A DNA stretch of 64,000 nt from Heterocephalus glaber (GCF_000247695.1 NW_004624843.1:1195299-1259298); one strand, 5' to 3'; positions 47,439-60,964 are shown, numbered from the stretch's first letter. Program-made: numbers and translations. The notes: generated by a model not told the origin, from the sequence alone.

Positions 47439-49589
47439 GTAAGTGTTTACTCTTAGGGAATAAAACTGAAGAACTTGATGTTCCATGGGAAATAATTTCA
47501 ATGATAATGAAGGAACAATTTTTTTTTTTTACAGTGGAGTTTATTAACCAAAGAGACCAAATTTAGTGGTGTTAATATCAGTCATTCCTATCTTTGAATC
47601 CTGCCAGTTACTGAATTGTATAATTTTGGGGTATATGTCTTAGCTGAGTTTTCAGTTTCCTTGCTATTTAAGTAGGAATAAAAGAACCTAAATATACAGA
47701 TTTGGATGCAAAAATCTAATATACAGTAGTTACCTCTAATAATAATATTCCGAAAAGACACATAGAAAGCTCATAAAGATTTTTAAAAAGCACAAGATGT
47801 GTTGGTCTAATGCCTTTAAGACATTTTAGTTATGAATTATCTTGATAATAGAACTCTTTAAACAAAAGGCTTTACTCTGAACCGATGAGTAACATGGATC
47901 AACTCTCAATTGTTTTAGATTAAGGGGAAGCACAGGGCACGGTTCCCTTTGCCTTTACTTTGTTCTTGCTGTAGTCACCTGCGAGGCACCTCTACGAAAC
48001 CGCAGGGCTCTGAGAATTCAGTTTCAGATCTGTGATCTTGATGAGTTCTTTCCTGTACACATGAGGACATGGAAATTCAGAATGTAAGAAGCTCATCCAG
48101 TGGCTCCTGGGAGACCCTAGACTAGTTGAGATTCAGGCCTCCTAACTCCTGTCCTAGTATCCAGTCATGCTGTGCTTCTCTCTTTCTTTGTTTTCTGTTT
48201 AGAGAAGGGATGGATGGCATTATTTTTCTCCACCTTTTCCACTAGCTTTACTTCACTCAATCTTGGAAACACATGGTTTGTTTATTACGACTGTGGCAAC
48301 CTGGAGACTGTGGAGAAGGGTGAGATTTTAGGAAGATTCAGAAAGAAGTAAGGAGTTATTTCCTCCTGCCTGTTGAGACAGGAGTTTTTATTTTGGTTTT
48401 GATTTGTGTAACTGTGTTGGGTGTTGTACGACATTTGAGAATATTCATGTTGGGCTGTGTGTGTCAGCCCAATAACCTTGAGTCCTTCTTTAATGCTAAT
48501 TTCCCATCATGGGCAGCCATTGGCAGCTGGTCCATAAATGGCAGTGATGTGGCATTGAACACTACTCATTTACAATTGTATTGTTGCTTGTGACAGTTCA
48601 ACTAAGAAAGCCTAACAAAATCTTCAAAGTTTTCTTTCAAAAAGTGTCCAATAATGTCTGTCTCTTGTCTGAACAGCCCTCTCTATACCTTGTCACTCAC
48701 AGCTCTCCTAACTTGCTTGATGTGACTTGGTTCTCTATATAGACTATAGGCTCTTGTATGTGCCTGGCAACACCCAACATTCATATGAAAATCACTCCCT
48801 CTGGTCCTTGAACTTTTATCCTGTAATGAGTCCACTGAATAACAGTGTCTTAAATATTCTCATGCAACTATTTCTGAAGATCTCATCGTGTTGTTTTTTT
48901 TTTTTTAAAGGGTCCCCTCTTTACTTGGAAAAGGCATGGTTACATTTTTGTGTAATATGCTTATTCTGTATGGAGGTACCTCATATTTTGAGCCTGGGAA
49001 TTAAGTGAAATTTCTTGTCTTTGAACTTTGAAAGAATAAATCTTTTGGTTTTTAAAGATTTGACTACTTTCAACAATAAACTTTGAGTATCCAAGCATCT
49101 ATTTATGCATGTGTCCAAATAAAGAATGAGCTAAACACTGGTCCAAGGAACCTAAAAAGTGTTTTTATGAGATGGGCCTTAGAAGAAAGGGAGAAACTAG
49201 GGCTCTCACAGCTTTGTGTCATTATTCTCCTGGTGGTTGTCAATTAGAATTTTCATTGGGGAAACACTGTAAATCTTTAGAACAAAGCTTGCTTTTCTCG
49301 TAGAACTATATGGGGTGCCTTTTGGGAGGGAAAAAAACCCCTGCAAAGCAAACATTTTGTGGACCTCTGTGTTTCATGAAAGCCATGGAGTTGATAATTT
49401 CCCCCAGCGAGAGAGTTCTGCGAAGGAAAGCCACTCCAAGCAGGCGGCCATTGGGCGCTGTGAGGGGAGTGGACTTGACCCCTTGAGAGTGAAGTAATCA
49501 CACTCATTTGATGATGCGGTGCTTGTGCCTTTCACAGTCCTAGTGGGTGCTGATGTCAGTGATTGCCCAGCCTCACGCTTGTCTTTTCA

Positions 49590-49752
49590 TTTTCCATCAC
49601 ATCCTGCGACCCTGTTAGGTGACTGTGTTTGGAGGAGTCCCTGCTCCTGAGGGGCCCGGGAGGGAGGGGTGCCGGCCGCTGGAGGAGGCCGCCTTCGCAG
49701 GTTGGGCTTCTGTCCCTCTCGCCTCTCACTGCCACCGGCACTCTGTTGGTGA
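49590..49752 (+). other. Small GC-rich, CpG-containing patch inside the RHBDD1 intron
   Basis: About 160 bases with roughly eight CpGs, including GGCCCGGGAGG and GCCGGCCGC, contrast with the AT-rich intron. A consensus donor, TTG|GTGAGTGG, follows at 49748-49749. It may be an alternative first exon, an enhancer or an unrecognised repeat; nothing in the sequence decides. Confidence 0.35.
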
Positions 49753-49929
49753 GTGGAAGGTGCCTCTGAGGCCAGGTTTTATTTTCTAGCTCAAATTATG
49801 AACCTCTAAAATCTTTCCATACGAGCCTTAGGGCATGTAAGCAGAAAACTGAAGCTTGGAGAAATGAATGTCACGGAGAGAAAGTCAGTCACTGGGTGAC
49901 CATCTGGACAGCAGTGGGCAGCTGTGACG

Positions 49930-50060
49930 GGGAGCAGGGCTTACCAGCTGTGGCAGCTTAGGCGAATCATACAGTCGCTCTCAGCCTCATTTTCCTATCA
50001 AATGGGAATATCACTTGCCTTCCCAGTTTAGCAAGGAAGTTTTAAGGCACCAAAGAGGTA
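49930..50060 (+). mobile_element. MIR SINE
   Basis: Sense MIR: 'ccagctgtggcagcttagg', 'cctcattttcctatcaaatg', 'ggaatatcacttgcc'. Confidence 0.65.
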
Positions 50061-50474
50061 ACTCGGAGCAAAGTGCCTTCTAAATGAAAAAAAAAGTTCT
50101 TAACCCTTTTAATTTTTAAATAGATCCCTGGAAGTGTACAATATCCCTAATTTCTTTCTAAGATGAGTAAAATAAGTTAGCTCTGATTTAATTGTTTGCT
50201 TCAGTTCTACTCCATACCCCTTTTGCTTCCTGTGATTTTCCGTCTGAATGACAACAGTCTAAAAAATGCTTCAAGCCACTAATAAACACTAATTAAGAAG
50301 GCCATGACCGCATTTGGGCCCTGGGTGATTCTTTGAAATATTATGGCAGTTCTGAAAACATTAACCCCTTGGCTTTGGGTATTGTTTCATTGCTAATGTT
50401 TGACAAGAGTAATTACTTTGACCCTACTGAAAATTTCTTAGTGAGATTGAGCAAATAAGAGAAAAACATAGTTG

Positions 50475-51170
50475 ATACATTTTTTACTTTTCTTTATTAT
50501 AAAAAATTTCAACATAAAGCTTGCTAAACCACTTGAAAGTGAGTTGCAAATATCATTATAACTTTACCATTGAAAATGTCAACATGTATCTCCTAAAATT
50601 ATCCTTTCGTAAAGGATGCATTATTATTATTATCATACAAAAAAAAGTGAACAGTAATTTCTCAATGTTGTCTAGCCCATACTTGTATTTCCCTAGTGTT
50701 CAAATGTCTTTTATAGTGTTGTTGAGGTGGGAGAGAACCAGCATCCAAATTTCACATATTACATTTGAGTTTTCTATTTCTTGTTCGCCTTCACTCTAGG
50801 AGAGATTTTTTTCCCCCTTTTTGTTTTTCCATGACCTTGACATTTGGAAAAGATCAGATCTCTGGTTTTTATAGAATTTGTCACATTCTAGCATTGTCTG
50901 CTTGTTCCTCTGGAGGGTTAACTTGTCCCTTTTATCCCTGCATTTCCGGAAACCCACAAGTTAGGTGTAAGGGGTTAATTAGATTCAGCTTCAACTGGTT
51001 TTGGCAAGGATACGCCATAGAGGTGCTGGTGTGTATTCCATCTTGCTTTGTATCAGGAAGGACACACATGCCAGGTTGTCTTCTATTAGGAATTAATTAT
51101 AAGCTTAATCCTTTCAAGGTAGTCGCCATTGTCAGGGCAAATCGCAAGCAATCTGTGAGGTGAAACTTGG
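50475..51170 (-). mobile_element. Old L1M 3' UTR fragment
   Basis: Antisense 3' UTR landmarks of old mammalian L1: 'aaaaatttcaacataaagc', 'atgaccttgacatttgg', 'aattagattcagcttcaact', 'ttttggcaaggatacgcc', 'tatcaggaaggacacacatg'. The 132-codon frame crossing it is incidental. Confidence 0.65.
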
Positions 51171-51174
51171 GCCT

Positions 51175-53095
51175 AATTTTTTTCCTAATGGTTTTTGTCT
51201 GTATCAGTGATGATTCTCCTCTTAGTTGGTTATTTCGGGGGGTTTGTGAAGGATGACTTCCTGATTATGTTACCTTTTCTATACTTCTTACTTGAGGTTA
51301 ATCCAGAGTTGGTGGGTGAAGATTCAAAGGCAGTGAATTGAGGAAGAGGAATATTTATCAAGGATAGGTCTTAGTTTTGTGGGGCTTCAAGCTTATTTTA
51401 TTCTGTGGGTCCTCTTCAAGCAACAGTGCAAAATTTTGGGAGCTGTTATTATAAACATTTTACAGTTCATAAAAGTTACATAACATTAGTTCTCTGGCAC
51501 AGTGCTGCAGTATTTTCCACCTACAGGTTATTGCCCCAAGCTCTTGTTTTCTTCATATGAAAATAACTTGCAAATAGCATTTCCATAGAGAGAACATCAT
51601 AGCAGCTCAAAATTAGTTTATTATTGTTGAGAGTTTAGAAAATCTTTGATAATTCATTGTGTTGATTTTTAGAATTATTATCAAATTTTGGAAAGCCTCT
51701 ACTAAGGTATTTTCATATACACACTATAAAATCTCAGAGCTTTTCAAATTTTCTTGTGCTTTGACCAATTTCAAATGTACTTTTAATTTATTTGAATGTT
51801 ATTACTGACTTGTAGGGCATTATATGAGATTTATGTTTTCTTCACTGATGTCCGTACTTTGTGCTCAATCAGCAAGTAATTTAAATGCTTTACTAAGGTT
51901 CTTAGGATTCACTCATATTAATCGCATTATCAGAAATCCAAGATCTTGCTGATTACTTTTGTTCATAGCTGTTAATATGATTTCAAGTAATTTTTTCTTG
52001 AGAATTGCAGAGTTCTATTAAAGCTTATTTTGCATAATTCTCAGAAAAGAAAGGAAAATGAGGCATTTATAATTGTATATACTGCATTACCAAATGTGTT
52101 CCTGCTAGACATTGGTTTAATTTCTGTTTGGACTATTTATTAAAGAGAGTTGAGTCCTCTGCTTACAATTTTACATGCGTGATGTTTAGTAGAATTTTCT
52201 AGACATTGGGTTCTGACTCTGCCACAATAACCATTCTGTCAGCCCTGGACTTAAAGTTGCCACCCAGCTGCTGCTCCCCTGCCTGCTGTAATCTGGGTTG
52301 CACAGTGGATATCGACAGCATTTCTGAAAGTCATTTCTGCACTGAAGTACTTAGTAATAACTTAACTATGCACAGAAATAACCACAAGCCACATAAATAT
52401 ACTGTACTGAAACCAAACTGGATGGATCCTTAGCTCAGTTTCCCTTTAACTGAATCTCAAGAAAGTGGCTGCTGTGTTGCCACGTGACATGAGAGGAGGT
52501 GTGAAAAAGGTGACGTTGGAGTGGAAAGAGACGGCAGTCTCAGCTGATTGTGGTTAAGCTATCTCACTTCCACAAGTCTCAATAAAAAAGAATGGCTCTT
52601 GTGAACACATACTTCGAGAAAGCTCCCATAACTGCGAAGTCGCCTGTGAAAGTGAGGGCCTGATGCTTTGTGAGCTTGTGAGCGAACCTCTGTAGGAGGT
52701 TTGGTTGAGAAGGTTGTTGCCAAGTGGCTGTGGGAAGGGAAAGAATGACCTTGAATGATTCTGTGGACCGGAGCAGTGCAGGGGCTAAGAGGTGGGAGGT
52801 TTGTCTGGTTTGAAAACAGAGCTGTGAGAATAAGATTGGATGGGCAGAGGAGGGGTAATGGACTGTTTTATTGACCACATGGTTCAGAGCATGTCTGTGT
52901 GGTGTGAAACTGAGGAATGGTGGAAGAGAAGGTCACTGGAGTCAAGGAGGTAAGGGACTGCAGGTTTAGGGTATTTATGGATTATCTGCATGGGGAGTTG
53001 TAGGAGTCAGGGTGGAGAGGAACACTGTGAGATTGTTCCAGAGCTCTGCATGAATGTCAGGAGATCATCCTGGAGATAGGAAGCAGAATGCATCT
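51175..53095. other. Intronic stretch with no clear feature
   Basis: No element or exon recognised. Confidence 0.4.
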
Positions 53096-53600
53096 ACATT
53101 AATTTTTTACTGCTGCCGTAACAAGTTGCCACAACTGGGTGGATTAGAATAACAGAATTTGTTTTCCCTCATAGTTTGGAAGGTGAAAGTCTGAAGTCAG
53201 AATGACTGGCCTAAAATAAGGTATTGACAGAGTAACTTTCCCACTAGATGCTCCAGGGAAGAATTGAATCCTTGTCTCTTCACTCCTGTTGGCTGCTGCC
53301 ACTGCTTGGCTTGTGGCTATGTCAGTCCATTCTGTGTCTCCAAAGTCTGCTTCTCTCTCTGCTTCTCTCCCTGTCAGACACTCCTTTGCCCCTCTCTCAT
53401 ACAGAACCTTGTGGTTGTGTTTAGGAGTCATTCCAGTAATCCAACATAATTTCCCCATTTCAAGATCCTGGGCTTAGTCACATTTGCTAAATCCTTGTTA
53501 TATAGGGATAGATACATAGGGATAGATACATACGCTGATTCCAGTGGTTAGGATGGAAATATCTTTGGGGGGAGCCATAATTCAGCATACTGCAACATTC
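53096..53600 (-). mobile_element. MLT1-like LTR
   Basis: Antisense pattern 'actgctgccgtaacaagttg', 'ccacaactgggtggattag', 'gaaggtgaaagtctgaagtc', ending 'tttggggggagccataattc'. Inside it the 14-base unit AGGGATAGATACAT is repeated twice exactly near 53505-53532. Confidence 0.7.
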
Positions 53601-54822
53601 AAGATAGGTAGAAGATGATGGAGATCAAACAGAAAACCAACAAGTTGTGTTTGGCACTTTACCTGTGTGTCTCATCTCTCTTCTTCCTGGCATGGTCTTT
53701 ATTGTTTTCTCCTTGTGAATTCTTGGTTATTCAAAACCCAAAGCAAATGATACCTATTCTGCATTGCTTTTCCTTGTACCCTCAGGCAGAGTTAATTACT
53801 TCTTTGTTCCTATAGTGTCTGTAGATTGCTCTTCCATAAGTACTTTCTTCATAATAACTTATTAATAACATTTTTCACTTCCTTTCTAGGATGTGAGGGT
53901 CTTGAGATTAGGAATAATTTCTTATTCATCTTTGTATCTTGGTCACCTGCCTGAAACATAGTAGGCACTTGTAACTATTGAAGGAATATGAGTTAAAGAA
54001 CATCAGTGAAAAAGCTTGTAGTTTCTGCTTGTTTTTGACTTGAAATCTCTTCCTAGATTCCCTTATGATATCAGGTATTTCAATTTTACTTCCTTATTTT
54101 TTAAGATGGGCTCTTATCTCATTGCTTTAGTACTCCATATCCTGCTCAAATATAAGGAAGCAGTAATCATGAGCAATTTTGTATTAAATTGTTAGGTAAA
54201 GGAAGAATGTTTATTCCCTCTTGTCAAGCCTCTGGTTTTGCGTTCCAGGTTAAATATTGACCTAAACTAGCACACTATTCCCCTTTCCATAGAGAGTTCA
54301 CAGTTTAGCCAAAACAAAACAAACCTTCCCTTGACAACAACAACAAAAACCACTACTAACTAAAAAAATAAAACAGAAGGCAGAAATTTTAGTTTAATAA
54401 AAGTAGAGGAATGTAAATCAGGTATGTATGCCATTACTCCTCAGGCAAGGTTTTTTTGATCCTATAAGCTGGCATACTTGTCCCTGGAGCACATAAGTGC
54501 AACCTCCTGATTCCCTCATACTGAGAGAAAGAGGCCCAGTTGTCAGTGCCAGACACATGAATGCACTGCCCTAGATAGAGCCACTAAGTCACCGCAGCCT
54601 CAGATTTTCCTACTGAGGCTACACACAGTGTGGATCAGAGGATATCCACCTGTGGTGCCCTTTCTGAATTCCTGACCCACAGAAATTCTCAGTGTAAGAA
54701 AAGAGGTTTTTTTTTTTTTAAATGCCATTTCAGTTTGGAGAGATTTGTTCTGCAGAAGTAGCAGTGACAACAGTGAGTTTAATGAAAAGAAGAAAAGTAG
54801 AATGAGAAAAATCCAAAGGACA

Positions 54823-54909
54823 GGGCTGGGGATTTAGCTCAGTGGTTCCACCGCCTGCCTCCTAAGCTAAGGACACGAGTTCAATCCCCGGTAGCAAAAA
54901 AAAAAAAAA
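54823..54909 (+). mobile_element. Young ID SINE with perfect target duplication
   Basis: Full ID body (GATTTAGCTCAGTGGTTCCA, then GTTCAATCCCCG) with a poly(A) tail. Identical 16-base direct repeats AAAAATCCAAAGGACA lie at 54807-54822 and 54910-54925. Confidence 0.95.
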
Positions 54910-55034
54910 AAAAATCCAAAGGACATTGGAAGGTTGGGAGCAAGGTGAAAGGAAAGAAGAGAGCAAAAGGTTAAGAGATAGGACAGATCACCTAGAGCTA
55001 CTGCAGAACGCCCCCGAAGGGCAGGACTTTAAAG

Positions 55035-55270
55035 CAGTGGTTCTCAACTGGGTTCTAAGCCGTTACGAAGTTGAAAAATCAGTTTATTGGGTCACAATTG
55101 GTGTTCCGAAAAAAAAAGGAACAGGAAAAAAGAAATATTAGGATTGTATGTACTAAAGGTATTATTTCAAGGAAATTTGGTATCAACCATATGTATATGT
55201 GTGGTGGCGCTGGGTTAAATCTAAAATGAATTTTCATGTGGAACCCAGTACAGAAATATTGAGAATGCTA
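55035..55270. mobile_element. Non-autonomous hAT transposon
   Basis: The element begins CAGTGGTTCTCAAC, the typical terminus of Charlie-type hAT elements, and ends TTGAGAATGCTAT, a worn inverted copy. The 8-base flanks CTTTAAAG and TTTTAAAG fit the hAT target duplication. It is 236 bases long with no transposase. Confidence 0.75.
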
Positions 55271-55278
55271 TTTTAAAG

Positions 55279-56989
55279 CAGCTTCTAGTTGATTAACTGA
55301 GAGTTAAATATATGTATAGGATCGGCATCACTCATTACTTTCGGCAGAAGAGAGAAGTCATTCACCAGGACTTGGGTGGTAATGAGGAAGAGCAGGCTAT
55401 AATCACAGATTTCTGCTCGTCTATTGTCTTTTGTTACAGCATGTTCCGTTTGTTCGTGAGGCTTACTAATGGCTGTGTCAGTTCTCCAGATAGTTGTCTG
55501 TATATGGAAATGTGTGCTGACAGACTCAGACTTCATCTAAACCCAAAATGCTAATAGCAGTTGTTCCATTAGAAACAAAGTTATTAATAAAACCCTTTGA
55601 GAATGTAAACAGACTTATCTAGAGTGAAGGAGAAAATAAGGTATAAATGTTAACACATTTTAAAAATGCAAGTAAAACATTTCTGTGCACTTTTTGAAAT
55701 GTAAAAACATTTTCAACAGCTAAGTAGAAAATAAAGCAAACACCCCCCCCCCCAAACCCTCAAAGGATATTGGGTCAAAATATACATTGGGAGTTTGTGT
55801 AAACAAACAGATGACAAATATGTCAATCCAGTGTTCTTTGAATTAAACATTCTTGGGAGAGAAAGCCTGTTTAACAAAAACGCTCTGACCTTTGGTAGCA
55901 CAAGGAGGCATTTTCATATTCTCAGAGTTTGGTTGGTGTATGTGGCATTCCACAGAGAGGAGAAAGGGCTGCTGTCTGGATTTCTCAAGATAACATAAGT
56001 TGTTTTTCAAGAAGTTATGCCGGCTTACTGTGTCATTTTTGTCAGTTTTAGCACAGATTGGGCTGTGTGTGCGTTTATGTATTGTTTATTGTCCAGGAAG
56101 AGCGTTTTCTGAAGCACCATTCTCTGTATATAGTAGGATTTTGTCCTTGTATCTGTTAGAACTCTTTCATTTTTCTAATTATCTTAGACGACAAATGCTC
56201 ACAGGATGCTACTCATCTTCTGTTTAGGCCCTGGAAACATGTTTTTGCAACCTGTTAGAGTTCAGTTTAAATCAGCATTCCAGAGCCGTCTTGAGCAGAT
56301 TTGTGAAATAGGGGACAATTGTTTTTCTGCATTCCATGGATGTTTGTTTATGTATTTACTCCTTTTCCTTTTCAGAGGTTCCCACAAAGGAAAGTTATTT
56401 AAGTCCCCTGAAACAATTAGTTCATTTGTCCTACCTCCCGAGAGGGCTTACAGTGGAACAGAGCTCAAGGTGAGAGCAGTACTTAACCCAAAACAATGAT
56501 CCCCTTGAGTTACATTTTATAAGATGAGAGTGAGCCATTTCAAAGCAGGAGACTTTCCCTCCCACTCCAGTTGGAACTCCGAGGCAAAGGGGTGTGTGGA
56601 GTCCAATCCTATGGAGAGGAGGACACAGCCCACACTCCACAGCCGGATCCAGTGATCTGCTCATTCCTTGACCACAGTAGAAGAATTTAAAGCTTGAGAA
56701 GAAGGCGCATTAAGAACAGAAAACATGCTTTTATCTTGGCTACTGAGTCTTCTTTATTCTTCACAAATAAGTAAACTGGAAACAGTAGAAATGAAAAGAT
56801 AACTTTATTTCCCATCTTCTAATTGAACAATGGAAAGTTATTTGAGTCATATTCATTGTAGCAAAGTTAAAAAGATAAATGTATAATGAAGAAAACAAAT
56901 TTCTCGTAGTCTCTTACCCAGAAAAAGTTATCATTAGCATTATGCTATCACTTTACCTTTTATGCAATTATATTTTCTACCTTTTGGGG
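55279..56989. other. Intronic stretch with no clear feature
   Basis: Unassigned apart from a run of 11 C at 55743-55753. No exon supported. Confidence 0.4.
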
Positions 56990-57075
56990 TTTTTTTTTGA
57001 TACCGGGGATTGAACTCTGGTCCTTGTGCTTGCGAAGCAGGCAGTGGAACCACTGAGCTAAATCCCCGGCCCCCA
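56990..57075 (-). mobile_element. ID SINE inserted in a B1 tail
   Basis: Antisense ID body ('gataccggggattgaactct', 'ccactgagctaaatccccgg') with direct repeats ACCTTTTGG at 56979-56987 and 57076-57084. It lies directly against an antisense B1. Confidence 0.93.
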
Positions 57076-57084
57076 ACCTTTTGG

Positions 57085-57204
57085 TTTTTTGAGACAGGGT
57101 CTTGCTGTATAGGCCAGGCTGGCCTTGAACTCAAAACCCCTCCCACTGCAGTCTTCCTAGTATGAGTGCTGGGATTACAGGCATGCACCACTATGCCTGG
57201 CTCT
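57085..57204 (-). mobile_element. B1 SINE
   Basis: Antisense B1: 'ttttttgagacagggtcttg', 'aggccaggctggccttgaac', 'gctgggattacaggcatgca', 'ccactatgcctggc'. Confidence 0.93.
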
Positions 57205-57646
57205 GCTTTTTCACTTGACATATTATAAACACAGGTCTCCACTAGCCTCAGTTTTATTGCTGCATGATGATTCCTACTGTGGTTCCTCACTAGTTTTACA
57301 TACTGATATTACTATCTAATCATTCAGATTACAAGTGAAATCATGGCAGAGTATGATTTGCAAGTCTTATATCCTAAGTCTGAATATGTCTTTGGAGTAG
57401 ATGCCCAGAAAAAGTTGAGGTTTAAACTATTTTCATGGCTCTTTGTACTTATCCTTACCTTGCATTCTGTAGATTTGTTCTAGCTCATAGTTGAGGAAAT
57501 TCTTGATTCTTTGTCAGCCTGAATGTTCTCTTCAAATTTTTGGAAGTTTGATACATAACAAAAAATACTTTATTGCTGTTTTATTTATAATTCTCTTACT
57601 CTTAAAAAAGGACTTTTTTTGTTTGTTTCTCTTGTTATATTTCCTT

Positions 57647-57734
57647 TTTTTTCTTCCCGCTACTGGGGATCGAACTCAGGACCTTGTGTTTGTGTGGCAG
57701 GTGCCAGAACCACTGAGCTAAATCTCCGGCCCCG
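57647..57734 (-). mobile_element. ID SINE
   Basis: Antisense ID body ('actggggatcgaactcagg', 'ccactgagctaaatctccgg') with direct repeats TATTTCCTT at 57638-57646 and 57735-57743. Confidence 0.92.
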
Positions 57735-58079
57735 TATTTCCTTATCTGTGGTTTATCTGTTTGTGTCCTCTAAGTATTTTCAAGAAGTTGTGATTGTTCA
57801 GTGTGAACAAGTGCTGATAATAAATGCCAAGTGGTTCTCCCTGTTAAGTTATGTGTACTGAGAGACCTTAACTATATAGTTTTAGGTTTTGCAAGTGAAA
57901 ATGGAGAACTTCTCTTTTGCTAATGTTAATGGATAGATACATTTTAAACCAAAACTAAGAACAGTCTTTTTTTTTTTTTTTTTAGAACAGAGTCTTTTAT
58001 ATGGAAAATAAAGAAATGATATGATAATTTGTTTGGGGAAGAGATTAAAGACCTAGGCATTATTTATTTATATAATTTA

Positions 58080-58325
58080 AATAACCTTTCAGATGGTTTT
58101 AGATCAATAGAAAAAATGCTACAGAAAGTTCCATATACCCCACATCCCACTTCACCTATTAACATCTTAGTATAGTACATTTGTTACAATTAATGAACCA
58201 ACATTAACACAGAATTAACTAAAGTTCATACTTTACTCACATTTCCACTTCTGTTTACTGTTCTTTTTCTGTTCCAAGATTCCATCCAGGGTACCACATA
58301 ACATTTACTCGTAATGTCTTATGCT
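58080..58325 (-). mobile_element. Old L1M 3' UTR fragment
   Basis: Antisense 3' UTR motifs: 'cacctattaacatcttagta', 'tagtacatttgttacaatta', 'tttctgttccaagattccat', 'ccagggtaccacataacatt'. Confidence 0.6.
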
Positions 58326-58329
58326 CCTG

Positions 58330-58660
58330 TCTTAGCTCAGGCTACCATAACAAATACCATAGATTGTGTGGCTTAAACATCAGACATTTATTTCTCATTT
58401 TTTGTAGTTCTGGATCAGTTCATAGTGAGGCCTCTTTTCCTGGCTGTCTTTATGCTGTGTCATCCTGTGGCAAGGTGAGAGAGAAGCAGAGACAGAGTCA
58501 GACAGACACGCATACTCTCTGGTTCCAGGGTTTGTTGTTGTTGTTGTTTTGCAGTAGTTTGAGCAACCTGAGCCATATTCCCCATCCTTTACTGTATTAT
58601 TAGGTTCTTTACTGTATTTTGAGGCACATTAGCAGTGCCTCTTAGGGGTGACAGTTGGTT
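58330..58660 (-). mobile_element. MLT1-like LTR, partial
   Basis: Antisense landmarks 'ctaccataacaaataccata', 'gattgtgtggcttaaacat', 'cagacatttatttctc', 'gtagttctgg'. The 3' part is diverged. Confidence 0.7.
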
Positions 58661-59915
58661 TTATTTATTTTTTAAAGAGAAGTTACAAAATATTACATCT
58701 GATTGTCCACGTATGAACATTAATTCTTACTTGCCCATATGGTGACTCAGAAGCAGTGTACAATTAGCCACATAACATGATTTAAGCAGGCTTTACTTTA
58801 GGTGCACAAATACATATTGTATTCTGTAGTTGGACAGGCCTGCTCTGGTTCTGTTAAAAAATATACACGTCGTAAACAGAAGTGGAAATACACACAGAAG
58901 TTTTCATGCCAACCTGAGTATGTGAGCTGTGAAAGACTCCTGCCATCTGTAACTTAGTCAGATGCTGTTTAGGGCCAGTTTTACCCAGTTGGCCAGCTCG
59001 GAATTCCGGAGTAGAGCAGTAGGTAGAATCAAGGAAGCAGCTGCTTTTCTAGTTGAACACAGAGTGATATGGAATAAGATTCACTCCCCAGGTTGAAACT
59101 AATTGGCCATCACGCTGTGATATAATCGTGAGTGTGTGGATAACACCTACCTAAGCTGTACTTAACTAACTAGAGTTTTCTGATATATTTTCTTAATTCT
59201 TACCATTTCAGTATAAAGAGGAATGTTTAAAAATAGAGCGTTCTTCATATTTCGCTAATTCCCCCTTCCTCTTCTGCACTATTAAGTGATTTTTAGTTAA
59301 AAGTCATGGGAGTTAAATAGGCAAGAAGACTGTTTGCCATTTACATTCAGGTTTGGTACAAATTATGCAAAATGAAGACAGTCAGTGCTATGAATTGAAA
59401 TCATTAGTACATCAATTATTCTCTGATAACCAGCTGAGAACAGGCTGCAGACTGCATAAATGGTCCTTCCATTTAAAGTTGGATTCTCATTAGCTTATAT
59501 GAGAGAAAAAATAATTTGATTTTAATTTATTTCTCTTTAAATGGACATTGTTCCCTTCTGAATTCAAGAGGAGAGCATTTTAATTTTGTAGTCATTTATT
59601 ACCCACAGGTCAAATAAATAACAAGTTTTATTTCTAGCAATATATGTCACTTCAGTAATTTATGTTACCACAGTCCCTTGATTCTGAGACACACATCTTT
59701 TGAGGAAATTATGGACCACACACATGATAAAAATAACATCAAAAATTAGTGGGAAAAGTAAGGATTATTTAACGAATGGTACTTGCAGAGTTTTAACCGT
59801 TGAGGAAACACTAAAATTAGAGCTTTGTCTTATGGAATTCAGATCTTTAGAAAATATAATAAGCAAAGTCTAAAAAAAATGTCTAAGCATATTTAAAGGG
59901 AACTTAAAGTTTTGA
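58661..59915. other. Intronic stretch with no clear feature
   Basis: AT-rich; no element or exon recognised. Confidence 0.4.
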
Positions 59916-59918
59916 GAT

Positions 59919-60027
59919 TTTGTTTTGTTTTGTTTTTTGAGACAGGCTGGTCTGTAATTCATGACCTGCCTGTCTTAGCCTCCTGAGTAGCTGGGATTAC
60001 AGGTGTGTGCCATGGTGCCTGGCTGGG
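59919..60027 (-). mobile_element. B1 SINE, partial
   Basis: Antisense B1 with TTTTG-repeat tail, 'ttttttgagacaggctggtc', 'tagcctcctgagtagctggg', 'attacaggtgtgtgccatgg'. Part of the middle is deleted. Confidence 0.9.
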
Positions 60028-60049
60028 AATGTGCATTTCTAATCATTAA

Positions 60050-60960
60050 GAATAATGAACATAATCTCAGAGACAAAAGGGAGCACCCCTTTTTCAGGTC
60101 CAAATACATTATAAATAAAAATAAAGGGCAAAAAATATCAGAAGTAAATTAGAAAAAAAAGAATCACATCTTTATGATGAACAGTATTAGCTGAAAGAAA
60201 AATACCAACAGGCAGATTAGCAAAAGTCATCAATAGACAATTCACAGAAACAAGTCAATAAATCCCCAATATTTGTATGGCATAAAAATATTTTATTAGT
60301 TAAAAATTTATTAGTTACATAAAGGCAAATTAATCTATTTTGTGCATACAACTAATAAGATTAAAAATCTATCACTATTGTTGAGTGTTTGGTGAAAGAG
60401 TTTACATAAACTTCTGATGGAACTGTACATTGGAACAAACATTCTGCGAAGTATTTTTTTTTCTGCAAAGTATTTCAATGAGTAGTATTAAGATCTGTAA
60501 AAAATGTTGATACCTTTTGATTCAGTAACTACCTTTCTAGAAATCTATGGAAATCATAAATAATCGCAAATGCAAAAAAAGAGAGATTGAATCACTTGTT
60601 TTATTGTCATGAAGTATTGCAAAATAGGGAACCACTTAAATATTTGATATTAGGTAAATTATTATGAATTCATGATGTGATAGTCATTAAATGGGATTGT
60701 TAGAGATTATTCTAATAAAATTGAAAAATATTCATGATAAAATAAGGGTTGAAAGGAGAATGCTAAATATTACATATAATCTGGTTTCAATTATTTTCCA
60801 AAATAAAATAGTCAGAAAGAGCTAGAGAGAAACACATCAAAATGTTGATAGTGCTTAATTCAGCACTATAGAATTACTGAGTGATTATCATTTTTTTCTT
60901 TAAACTTTTGTTCCCCCCCAAATTCTTTATAATGAGACTATATTCTATATAGTAGAAAAA
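60050..60960 (+). mobile_element. Ancient L1 3' region
   Basis: Sense order of L1 ORF2 end and 3' UTR: 'atagacaattcacagaaac', 'gaaagagtttacataaac', 'aactacctttctagaaatct', 'aataaaattgaaaaatattc', 'acatataatctggtttcaat'. Many stops. Confidence 0.65.
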
Positions 60961-60964
60961 AATC

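Noticed and set aside
50765..51163. Plus-strand open frame of 132 codons
   Set aside because: It overlaps an antisense old L1 3' UTR fragment.
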